A stretch of 64,000 bases of DNA. Origin: Stenogyne calaminthoides. Taxonomy: Eukaryota; Streptophyta; Magnoliopsida; Lamiales; Lamiaceae. The position numbers and the translations under genes are program-made. The DNA is taken from NCBI GenBank assembly GCA_037126765.1, contig JBBCBC010000032.1, positions 2,170,001 to 2,234,000 on the forward strand. The letters run 5' to 3'. Positions within the stretch are counted from its first letter, which is position 1; the number at the start of each line of letters is the position of its first letter. Positions 23,430-33,712 of the stretch are shown one piece after another. Under the pieces are notes generated by a model that saw only the letters and a list, made by a program, of their open reading frames with translations, made no database searches and was not told where the DNA came from.

Positions 23430-24560
23430 GGTTTCAATCAGACCCGGCGACTAAGTGAGAGTGAGATCCTCATCACGCTAGGCGATGCTATGAGAGTGGC
23501 AGCTGAAGTAGTGGGAGAAGTGCACCTGTCCTTTGGAGACAAGACGTTAATTTTAAGAGATGTTCTTTATGTTCCTGTTTTTTGGAAAAATCTTATTTCT
23601 ATTTCTAAACTGTTTATCGATGGATATTCTGTTCTTTTTAATAAAGATGTTACTGTTTTTCGTAACGATGTGATTATCTATCGTGGAACTTTGAGGAACA
23701 ATCTCTATATTATTAACTGTGCACATCACTCACAAAATGCATCCTATAACACATCTACTATTTCTTGTAAACGAAAGCGCTCGGCTGACGTGAATGAGAC
23801 GCTTCTTTGGCACCTAAGATTATGTCATATTAACCCGAAAAGTATTCAAAGGTTGGTGAAAGATGGTTCTTTGGGGTCTCTCCAAATTGAGCCATTTCCG
23901 ACTTGCGAATCATGCGTGTAAGGTAAAATGACCAAGAGGGCATTTGGAGCCAAGGGGCTTAGAGCTAAAGAAGTGTTAGAAATCGTTCACACCGATGTGT
24001 GTAGTCCAATGCAAATCAAAGTTAGATATGGCTACGAGTATTTCGTTACTTTTATCGATGATTACTCACGCTACGAATACATTTTCCTAATGAAGCATAA
24101 ATCTGAGACCTTTGATAAATTTAAAGAATTTAAGGCTCAAGCAGAGAATCATAAGGGAAAAAGTATCAAGTTTCTACGATCTGATCGTGGAGGCGAATAC
24201 CTCAGCGATGAATTTTTGAACTACCTATCGGAAGTGGGGATTGCATCCCAGTTGACTGCACCCGGTACCCCTCAACAAAACGGGGTTGCAGAATGAAGGA
24301 ATAGAATAATGATGAGTTATGCTGATTTACCAAAATCGTTCTGGGGTTACGCATTAGAAACAACGGCTTATATTCTGAACCTAGTGTCATCCAAATCGGT
24401 ACCTAAAACCCCGAGAGAATTGTGGACGGGGCGCAAGCCCAGTTTTGGACACACCAGGATCTGGGGGTGTCCGGCATACGTGCTAGACAAGGAAGCCGGT
24501 AAATTGGATGCACGTTCGAAATTAAGGATGTTCATAGGGTACCCCGAAGGAACTAAATGA
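23430..24560 (+). pseudogene. Protease remainder and integrase of copia pol
   Basis: In one frame, 23430-23921 covers the end of protease (DVLYVPVFWKNLISISKL) and the HHCC-type zinc domain of integrase (ETLLWHLRLCHIN, then CESCV). After a stop, 23928-24296 has the catalytic core with HTDVCSPM, FIDDYSRYEYIFLMKHK and LRSDRGGEY, ending PQQNGVAE and a stop. The segment from 24309 resumes with MMSYADLPKSFWGYALETTA and ends at 24560. Compared with family members, several codons are missing between the NGVAE block and MMSYADLP, an in-frame deletion. Stops at 23919, 24294 and 24558 inactivate the enzyme. Confidence 0.85.
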
Positions 24561-24590
24561 TGCATGTTCTATGGTCCCGAAGATCAATAG

Positions 24591-26408
24591 GTGATAATCA
24601 GTACTCATTTTAGATTTTTGAAAGAAGACTATATGAACAGTCGAAAGTCTAGAAGTGAAATTACCTTAGAAGAACTTAGGGGGCCAACTCCATTGCCAAC
24701 TATCCAAAATGACATACCAAACGTCACGCCTACACAACCAGAACCTCGTCGTAGTGGGAGGGTTATCAGACAACCCGAGAGATTCTTGGGGATCGGAGAG
24801 TCTTCGGACTTGATCTCCGCAGAAGAATCAGATCCATGGTCCTACAACGAGGCGATCCAAGACAAAGATGCTCAATCTTGGCAAATAGCAATGGAAGCCG
24901 AGATGGGTTCAATGGATCGCAACAAGGTGTGGGAGCTAGTCGAACCACTTGATGGGGTAAAACTCATCGGATGCAAGTGGGTATACAAGAGAAAAAGGGG
25001 ACCAGATGGAAGGGTTGAAACCTTCAAAGCAAGACTTGTGGCGAAAGGGTACACTTTGAAAGAAGAGATCGATTATGAGGAAACCTTTTCGCCCGTAGCC
25101 ATGCTCAAATCCATCCACATTCTCTTGTCGATTGTTGCGCATCTAGATTTTGAGATCTGGCAAATGGACGTCAAGACAGCTTTCCTTAATGGAAATCTTG
25201 ACGAAGTAATCTATATGCAACAACCCGAAGGCTTCATTGAAAAAGGCCAAGAGCATCTGGTTTGCAAGCTCAGAAAGTCCATTTATGGACTGAAGCAAGC
25301 ATCCCGAGCTTGAAATTAGTGTTTTGATCAAGTTATAAAATCCTACGGATTTGATCAAAACGAATTTGAAAGTTGTGTCTATAAAAAGCGTGACGGAACT
25401 GCATTGGTATTTTTGGTACTATACGTGGATGACATTCTGCTCATCGAAAATGATATAATGGTGTTATCAGACGTAAGGGCATGGCTGTCAAAACAGTTCG
25501 ATATGAAGGACTTAGGGGAAGCCGGTCACATCCTAGGGATCAAGATCACTCGAGATCGCAGGAAAAGAATGATCGGGCTTTCGCAAGCCTCATATATAGA
25601 TACTATTTTGAAGCGCTTCAGCATGCAGGATTCTAAGAAAGGCTTTGTGCCCTACAAACACGGAATCCATCTATCCAAAGAGATGTATCCCAAGACACGG
25701 AAAGAGATAGATGACATGAAGAGCATCCCTTATGCTTCGTCTGGGGGAAGCCTCATGTATGCAATGCTGTGTACGAGACCGGAAATCTGCTTTGTCGTAG
25801 GCATGGTGGCAAGATATCAAAGTAACCCTGGGAAAGAGCATTGGACTGCAGTAAAGAACATTTTGAAGTACCTGAAAAGGACACGGGATAGAATGTTGGT
25901 TTACAAGTCAGACAGTCTGATCCCCATCGGTTACACGGACTCGGATTTCCAATCAGACATTGACTCCAGAAAGTCTACCTCGGGTAGTGTGTTTTGCATG
26001 GGGGGAGGAGCCATGACATGGAGAAGCGTAAAGCAGAAATGCATCGCTGATTCTACCATGGAAGCCGAGTACGCCGCTGCTTGTGAAGCAGCGAAGGAAG
26101 CGGTTTGGCTCAAGAACTTCCTGGTGGACTTGGACGTGGTCCCGAATTTACCAGGCAAAAGCACGGTCTACTGTGATAACGCCGGAGCAGTTGCAAATTC
26201 AAGGGAACCGAGAGCCCACAAAGCCAGCAAACACATTGAAAGAAAATACCATCTCATACGAGAAATTGTTAAGAGAGGAGATATTGAGGTGGCTAAGATT
26301 GCATCGGAAGACAACCTAGCAGATCCATTCACAAAGGGTCTGCATCAGAGCACATTCGAGAGACATGTGGAAGGAATGGGTGTCAAGAACGTTGCCAATC
26401 TGCTTTGA
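24591..26408 (+). pseudogene. Reverse transcriptase and RNase H of copia pol
   Basis: Two open pieces share one frame. Piece one (24591-25313) contains the linker RRSGRVIRQPERF, then the RT start WELVEPLDGVKLIGCKWVYK, the conserved ETFSPVAMLKSI and QMDVKTAFLNGNLDE, and ends SIYGLKQASRA at a stop. A second stop follows two codons later. Piece two (from 25404) has the RT catalytic LYVDDILL and RNase H motifs GYTDSDF, ADSTMEAEY, YCDN and the tail ADPFTKGL. RNase H normally has GYTDADW here, so the DF form is unusual. The element is dead in cis, but the sequence is otherwise well preserved. The linker and gag resemble the Tork/TAR side of copia; that is inference. Confidence 0.9.
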
Positions 26409-26510
26409 GTATAAGTGGGAGAAATATTATTAGGTTCGTGTAGGGTGACATTAGATGTCACATAGAACACGAGACATGTTATAGTATACTTAAAAGCAGA
26501 CTTTGAGTAT

Positions 26511-26521
26511 AAGTGGGAGAT
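26511..26521 (+). other. Polypurine tract, with an upstream duplicate
   Basis: AAGTGGGAGAT abuts the TGTTGGG start of the 3' LTR. The same context, TTTGAGTATAAGTGGGAGA, also occurs at about 26404-26422, roughly 96 bp upstream. Confidence 0.7.
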
Positions 26522-27178
26522 TGTTGGGTTATACTGAAAAGTATACTTTTACTTTGTATAACCAAACTGAAGTTTCTTATTTATTTACTGAAATAAATTA
26601 TTTAATCATTGTTGCATTAAATATGAATGAATGTTATATATGTTTATTGCAAACCCATTCAATAAGACAGTACGTATTACGTTGTAGTTAATTTGGTGAT
26701 GCCCGATCACTGAAGATCAAATTAACAGCCCTCGTAATTAAGTACAAATTCACAACTCAGATGGAAATGAACGAACCATCATGAACGGTTGAAGTGTGAG
26801 ACCCAGATTGGCCTGTCTTGACCAAGGGATCACACTAGCGCATTTAGGTGCGCTGAATGAGGACCTACAGGAGGACAAATTCTTCGGTACTGAATATACA
26901 AGAATTAGACCTCAGTGGTGCGTTGTTTCTTAATCTTCATCCCTTAAATAGGATCGTGTGAAATTAATAACTATTGTTTTGACTTATGATGGGAAGAGAG
27001 TCAATGCGATTCGATACCTTATATCTTGGGCAATATTATTAATTACATGACGATTGCTGACATTTAATACGGAGAATCGCGTGCAAGCACGTCTTGCTTG
27101 ATTTGTCCCCTTGGTGGGCTCATATCCTTTATCATGCCAAATCTTGCAAGTGAAAATTTATTTCCGGCATGGATAATA

Positions 27179-30100
27179 TGTTGGGAATATACTGGAAAGT
27201 ATGCTTTTACTTTGTATAATCAAAACTGAATTTCGGACTTATTTACTGAAATAAATTGTTTATCACTGATGCTTTAAATATCATCGAATGTTACATATAT
27301 TTACTGCATAACTGTTCAATAAATAGTATGTGTTACATTGTAGTTAATTTAGTGATACCAGATCACAGAAGATTAAATTAACAGTCACTTGTAACCAAAA
27401 GTACACCATTCACGACCTAGATGGAAATGAACAATCCATCGTGAAAGGTTGAAGTGTAAGGCTCAGATTGGCTTGTCTTGACCAAGAGATTACACTAGTG
27501 CATGACTGATGCACTGAATAGGACCTACAGGAGGAAAAAAATCTTCAGAACTGAACAAGGAAGAATTAGACCTCAGTGGTTCGTTATTTCTTAATCTTCA
27601 TCCCTTAAATAGGATCACGTGTGGTTGGTAACTATTGCTTTGACTTATCATGGTTAGAGAATCAACGAGATTCAATACTTTTTATCTTGGGCAATATTAT
27701 TGGTCACATGTGATTGCTAAGATTTAATACGGAGAATCGTGTGCAAGTACGCTTGTTCGATTTGCCCCCTTGGGAGGTTCATAAGCTTTATCATACCAAA
27801 TCTTGCAAGTGGAACTAATTTCCTGTATGGATAATAATGTTGAACTGTTGGTCCCGGTGCAAACGAGTCTTACACGTGTATGGGGGGGGGGGAATACACG
27901 TGTTCAGTGTTTTAAAAAAAATTTCTTACTGAGGTCAGCTTGGGTCAGATAATCCTGAAGATTAGGTTCTGAGAAGCACAAATCGCTCTGAGTCAAAGTC
28001 TACTGAGACAGTGATCTTGAGTCGCTTTTCAGATACCTCTCGATAATCCCAACCGAGTCCCGAGTGTCGAGATCCCGAGTTGTTTGGATCGGATAACTAA
28101 CTTATTGAACCCTCGAGAAGAGAAACGCGTTCGGTTTGGTAACTATATGTTCTAGCTACTCGACCGTAAATGCGGAATGGTTGGCCCTTAGTTTATACTG
28201 CTTTTAACCTTTCTTTGAAAACCTTCCCTTTATGAAAATAGTGATTAGGCTGTGATTCGGTTATGCAACTTCAGTGGATTGATTCCAACTGAATATCAGT
28301 GAAAAGTATGCTTTCAAAATCAAGTCAATGCAACAGTTAAGCACAGATAAAGAAAGCAATAAACAACACAGCAATTATAGTGGTTCAGAGACTCAAGCTC
28401 CTACATCCACTCTCTCTGATCCTCGGAGAAATTCACTAATCACTTCTGAGCTTTCTGACTACCTCGCGTAGTTTACTTACTCAACTCGGCCCTGAGTTTT
28501 CTGACTACTCCACGTAGTTTACTTACTCAACCCGACCTTGAGCTTTCTGACTACCTCCGTAGTTTACTTACTCAAACACAAACAAGCTTTCACACTACCC
28601 CTGTAGCTTACTAACTTCTCCTCTAGAGCTTTCTGACTACTCCGCATAGTTTACTAACTCTTTACAACTCTTCTCACCAACAAACACACTCCAACTACCT
28701 TCTCAAGGATTTGGGGTTTCTCGGTTGGTTTCCAACTAGAATGAGATATCCTTTACAATGAAGCACAATGCAAAGGGTTAGGATATCTCGACTAAGATTT
28801 GGATAAATCTTATCAAGCTAGGCTTAGTTTAGTGAGCTCTCTTCAATATAGAAGCACTTGGGAAATTCTAGGTTTTTCGAGTGCTTTAACTTTTGCAAGA
28901 ATAAGTTTGAGCTCTTGAGTTGCGTATAAATTTCCCGTAACCTTACAATGTAGAGGGTCACCAGTATTTATAGGCATACACCAAGGTCACTCTTGAAAAC
29001 TATCCGTTGGAGAGATAGCTTCGTGAGTTTCCTCTTATGGTGTGTGAGGAACGGCAATATTTAGGGTTTGAAACTCCCTAACACGTTTTAGGCAATAGCC
29101 TTTCATGTAGCCGGTCTTCACTTTTTGCAGTCTGGAACTTTTTTGTACATCTGACATCTTTTTAGCGACCTGTCACTATCAGTGTCAGTATGGTACAGTG
29201 TTGTCTTCCTCTTTTTGACTTTTGTCTCCAGTTAAAGGTAGACACCTTCAACGGCTCTTTTGGTTACAAACTCTGAGTTTGATATAACCTTAACAACACT
29301 TCTGACTTAGTTCCTTTTGTCTGCATTTGAATATCTTGGCAAATATCTATTTCTCTAAGGGATCGCAATCTTCTCAGTATTGCACCCTTAAGATAGATAT
29401 ATTCAGTGCCTCGGAACATTCAGGTTTATACTGAGCATTCAGTACATTACTGAGTCTTCAGTAATTACTGTGCCTTCAGTATTCTTGATCTTCAGTCTTC
29501 AGTCTTGCGTCTTCAGAGTCTTCTGAGTCTTCTGGGTCTTTTGAATCTTCAGAGTCTTCTGAGATATACTGACTGATATACTGAATCTTCATGCTGAGTC
29601 TTCAGTTACTCAGTATCTTACTGAGTCTTCAGTATCTCAGTTTCACACTGAGTCTTCAGAAACTTCAGTTTCATACTGAAACTTCAGTTTCTTCAGAAAC
29701 ATACTGAGTTCTTCAGAGTCTTCAGAACCTATCCTGAACTATATCTGCTGACTATACATTTTGCAGATAACATCCTGAATACTCTAAAACTGAATCCTGA
29801 CTCAACTATCAAGATCATTCTGAACATGTCATACTTAGGGGTTTTGGGATCTAATCAAAATCATATATCTTTTATTAAATTCATCTCCCAACATGAACCG
29901 TTCCTTAACCAAGGACAAAATATATTAATTAATGGAAAGCTATTTCAGTGGCTTGAATTAATTAGTGGGCTAGATAATCTTAAACATGGGAAATAATAAC
30001 CGGGAGCCATATTGACTGTAATATGGGTTAAGATGGATAGTGCAATATTAATTATGTAGTGGGATTATTATGGGCTTGAATAATATTGTGGCTCAATATT

Positions 30101-31062
30101 GATAATTCAAGATCCATTGGAAGGTCCAATCTTAATCCTCCTAAAGGCCCCCTAAGTAGCCCAACATAAAGTCCAATAACTGAAAAACGTGTTTAAAAAT
30201 AAAATAAATCTTGTTGCATATTTTTCCTATTTTTTCAAAAATTATGGATTAAAATGGGAGTAAGATTTTCTTTGAATTTTGTTATGGAATGAAGATATGT
30301 ATTCTTGGAATACAAGATTATCTCATTAAATTCAAGAAATCTCCCACTTGGTCATTCATAGAGAAATTTCAAAAATATTGAAATATAAAGGGCAAGAAAG
30401 ATTTTTTTGATTTTCTTGAAAAGATATTATGAAAGATATGTATTTCTTGAAATACAAGAATATCTCATAAATTCAAGAAGATCCAAATCTTGGAATCTTG
30501 ATCCCTTAATATTTCGAAATATTCCATAACAAATAAGAGAGTGGGATTTTGTGGAATATTTTAATTATGGAGAAAAGAATATATGAGATATATTCAAGAT
30601 TTCTTGGAGATCAGGAAAAGATTTTTTCCTCTCTATTTCACATGAAATTTTCGACCACCACCCTCTATAAATAGGGGATGAATGTTTCATTCCCAAGTAC
30701 AATTCTATGTGCTGGAAAAAATAGCAAATCCACAAAGGTGGTGCAACAAAGTTTATTTTCCTTTTGTTAATTGTTCGCGAGCATCCTACCACCGGATTGT
30801 CGAGCAAGGATTAAGGGAATACTTGGGAAGGTTTTTCGGTGTGTTTAATCAACGAGGCCATTACCATTCCAAGAGGTATGTTTACGTAAACTCGTAGAAT
30901 TCCGCATGCGTAGGATTTACGTGAACTAATTATATGCATGATTTGTTGTTGAATTATTATTTGAATTAATATAGGATTAATTCATGCTAGTAATAATTAT
31001 CAGAATTAAATTTGTATTTAAATATTTATCCTGAATAGATCCGTGCAATTAATTCCCCAACA
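27179..31062 (+). mobile_element. Solo LTR of a related copia family, itself interrupted
   Basis: It starts TGTTGGGAATATACTGGAAA, ends TTCCCCAACA, and is flanked by TAATA (27174-27178 and 31063-31067). It resembles the host LTR in order and motifs but is clearly diverged, so it is a different family that landed in its relative. Without the inner solo LTR it is about 1.83 kb. There is no internal region, so LTR-LTR recombination has removed it. Confidence 0.8.
27846..29893 (-). mobile_element. Solo LTR of the Sirevirus family
   Basis: 2048 bp, TGTTGGTCCCGGTGCAAACG to CATCTCCCAACA, the same orientation as the LTRs at 5307 and 14156. It has a perfect 5-bp duplication TGAAC (27841-27845 and 29894-29898). 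It is the youngest layer of a three-deep nest. Near 28040-28160 it carries CCGA or TCGG where the other copies have CTGA or TCAG. Confidence 0.85.
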
Positions 31063-32093
31063 TAATAATGTTGAGCTGTCTTTACTCCAAGGACAAAGAT
31101 ATTAATTAATATAAAGCTTGTTCAGTGGCTTAATTAATTAATGGACTAAGATAATCGTAAACGCGGGAAATAATGATCGGGAGCCATGTTATATGTGAAA
31201 TCGTAATATGGATTAATATGGATAGTTCAATATTAATTTTATAGTGGAGTAAATTAATATTAATGGACTTGAATAATATTTGGCCCAAAATATTAAAGCT
31301 TCATAGTCTATTGAAGGTCCAATTTTAATTCTCCTAAAGGCCCCCCAAATAGCCCAAAATAAAGTCCAATTAATGAGAGAGAGAAGAAAATATTCTTGCT
31401 ATATTTCCACTTAATATTTTCGAAAATTTGTAGTTAATTAGGAAGAAAAGATTGTCTTGATTTTCTTGTAGATATTTTATGGAAATAGATAATTATTGTA
31501 GGAATACATAATTATCCCATAAATCCAAGAAGTCAAATCTTGACTCCTAATATCTTGTGATTTTCGAAAATCGTAGGTAGAAGACGGGAAATAATTTTTT
31601 ATGGAAAATTTAATTAAGGAGAAAAGAATATAGAAGATATATTCAAGATTTCTTAGAGACCAAGAAAAGATTTTCTTCCTTATTTTCTTAACCCTAATTT
31701 TCGCCCCCTCCTCCCTATTTATAGGGGATGAGCTCTTCATTCCCAAGTGCAATTTCATGTGTTGGAAATATTAGAAATCTACAAAGGTGGTAGCAAAATA
31801 TTTTATTTTTCTCTCATTAAAATCGTTCGTGCAAATCCTCCCACCGGGTTACGTTAGTGGACTTGGGGATATATTTGGGTAGGCTCTTGGGTTGATTCAT
31901 CGTCTAGAAGGTTGTTTCTACAAGAGGTTAGTAATCCCGTAACTTCTAGTTCCGCATGTTTACGTGTACGCATGTTGTTTAATTATTATGTTGAATTGAT
32001 TTAGGATTAATTCATGTTAATAATTATTTGTTTGATTTAAATATGTATTTAAAAATCATCTCGAATAGATCCGGACACCCTATTATCCCAACA

Positions 32094-32345
32094 GTAAGGG
32101 GCTTAACGAGTCAATGAGTTGAGAATCTATCGTAAAAAAATTTGGAAACTTGAGTGAAAATCTTCAAAAGCTCACGATTTCTAATTGCATTGAGCTTAGT
32201 CCGGGATTTCATTATTTGCTACTTTGCTTTAGTGTCACGCTTTGTATGTAGAAAGGACTTGAGCGAATTTCTTGGCTTCTCCATTGTCACTCTTTTGGAT
32301 GTTGTTTTACTTGAGGACAAGCAAAAGTTTAAGTGTGGGGACATT
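32094..32345 (+). mobile_element. 3' internal end of a gypsy-like retrotransposon
   Basis: It ends with GGACAAGCAAAAGTTTAAGT then GTGGGGACATT, the characteristic tail and polypurine tract that precede the 3' LTR in plant Athila/Tat-like gypsy elements. The 64-codon ORF at 32154-32348 crosses it but has no domain. Everything upstream of 32094 is missing, replaced by the copia LTR. Confidence 0.65.
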
Positions 32346-33710
32346 TGATAGGTAGTGATTCATGCGTATTTTTAGTATATTTAAGTTCGATTTATTGAGC
32401 TTGGTTGCATGAAAATGGCATGAATTATTACTTAAGTGTATTTTGTCTTGATTATTCTGTACTTAATCGTTTCTTGTGGTTTTAAGTATTTCTAGATGAC
32501 TTTTGCAAATTGATGTGGGCTGAAATTAAAATTTCAGCGGCCCACACTGAATGACCTAGTGCAGGCCCATGTTCCAGAAGTTGCTTAAAAGAATCCAGCT
32601 GGCAGAATGTGTATTTGGGAAAAAACTTGGTCAAAGGAGTTATATGGAAAGATTGGAGTTTTGGGAGATCTTGAGGATATATTTGGAAAAGATTGATTGG
32701 TATCTTGGGGGATTATTATTGGCGGTGCAGATTACATGTGATATAAGAAGGGCACTCCATACTAAGAAAAGAGGCACGCCACTTTTGAGAAGAAAAGCAG
32801 CAGACAGTTGAAGGCAGTGAAGAAGACTTTTGAGTTTGTTTTGTTTTATTGTTTTCATGTCCAGACTTTTGTTATTTGATTATCCCTATTAGAGTCTAGA
32901 CTCTTTTATCCAATTTCGGAAATTTTTGAACTCATGTTAATGTTAATATTTTAATTGAGATATTTACAATATTTATTCTTTGGGATTGTTTGATTTATCT
33001 GTTTGAAATTCTTGCGTGTTTAAATTAATTGATTTAGATTGGTCATCTAGGTTAGTTGTTTAAATATGTTTGTTAAGTCTAAGCATGTAATCCGTATAAT
33101 TGTTATATGTGGAGACTATTAGTAACAACTAGTGGGTTCACTAGGGTAAATTAAGTCAGGTTCTTACGGGTTGCGCTAAGTGTACTTGAGAATTTATTTG
33201 CTCTCTATCCTAGGGTTTAATGCTTTTAACTGGGTTAAATCTATGGGCGTACCTAGACTGCTTAGTTAGAAAGGTATTCTTGAAGAGACGTATTTTCAAT
33301 TAAATATACTTAAGGGATAGGACCGGGAAATCGAAGCGTTTTGGTCCCCAAGGGGCATTAATCTTGAAAACAAATAAAGTAAACGTCGAGGTCAAAGTAG
33401 TCGTGTTAACCTGGGGGATGAATGAACCGTGAGTTGGGGTATTTATTTCTTCTTGAATTCGTTCATTAAGTTTTCATTAGTATTGCGTTGGTAATTATTT
33501 GATTTTGCTTGTTAGTTCCTGTTTTTTTTTGTTTAGTAGTTATAAGAATCCAAAACAACCCCCGATGTGTTATCTCATTAATTCAATCAATTGGCATAAT
33601 CATAATTTTATGTTTCCTGTTGATCGATCCCGTACTTATTACTGCTACAAGCTAGTAGAATAGTCTGGATAATTATTATTTATTTTTATCGCAACTCTAC
33701 GGTGCGGTCA
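32346..33710 (+). repeat. 3' LTR of the gypsy-like element
   Basis: About 1365 bp, TGATAGGTAGTGATTCATGC to CTACGGTGCGGTCA, with TG...CA ends. It begins directly after the polypurine tract. The right boundary is inferred from the CA end and the immediate start of the inverted-repeat arm. ORFs inside it (for example 32569-32811) have no domain support. Confidence 0.6.
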
Positions 33711-33712
33711 CC

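Larger units (their letters stand above)
19426..32093 (+). mobile_element. Ty1/copia LTR retrotransposon with nested insertions
   Basis: It has a 5' LTR at 19426-21153, a primer-binding site at 21156, then gag, protease, integrase, reverse transcriptase and RNase H in copia order, a polypurine tract at 26511-26521 and a 3' LTR starting at 26522. The 3' LTR is interrupted by another LTR (27179-31062) and resumes to 32093. Net LTR lengths are about 1.7 kb each. Outer flanks TCTCC and GTAAG do not match, and the left flank is LINE while the right is gypsy-like. The expected target duplication is therefore missing, and a rearrangement or recombination is likely. Confidence 0.85.
26522..32093 (+). 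repeat. 3' LTR of the copia element, split by nested LTRs
   Basis: Left part 26522-27178 and right part 31063-32093 together match the 5' LTR. The join is at GGCATGGATAATA, with the TAATA repeated on the far side of the insert. Without the insert and duplication the LTR would be about 1.68 kb. Confidence 0.85.

Noticed and set aside
32569..32811. 80-codon ORF inside the gypsy-like LTR
   Set aside because: It lies wholly within an LTR, has no recognisable domain, and its opposite strand is equally open.
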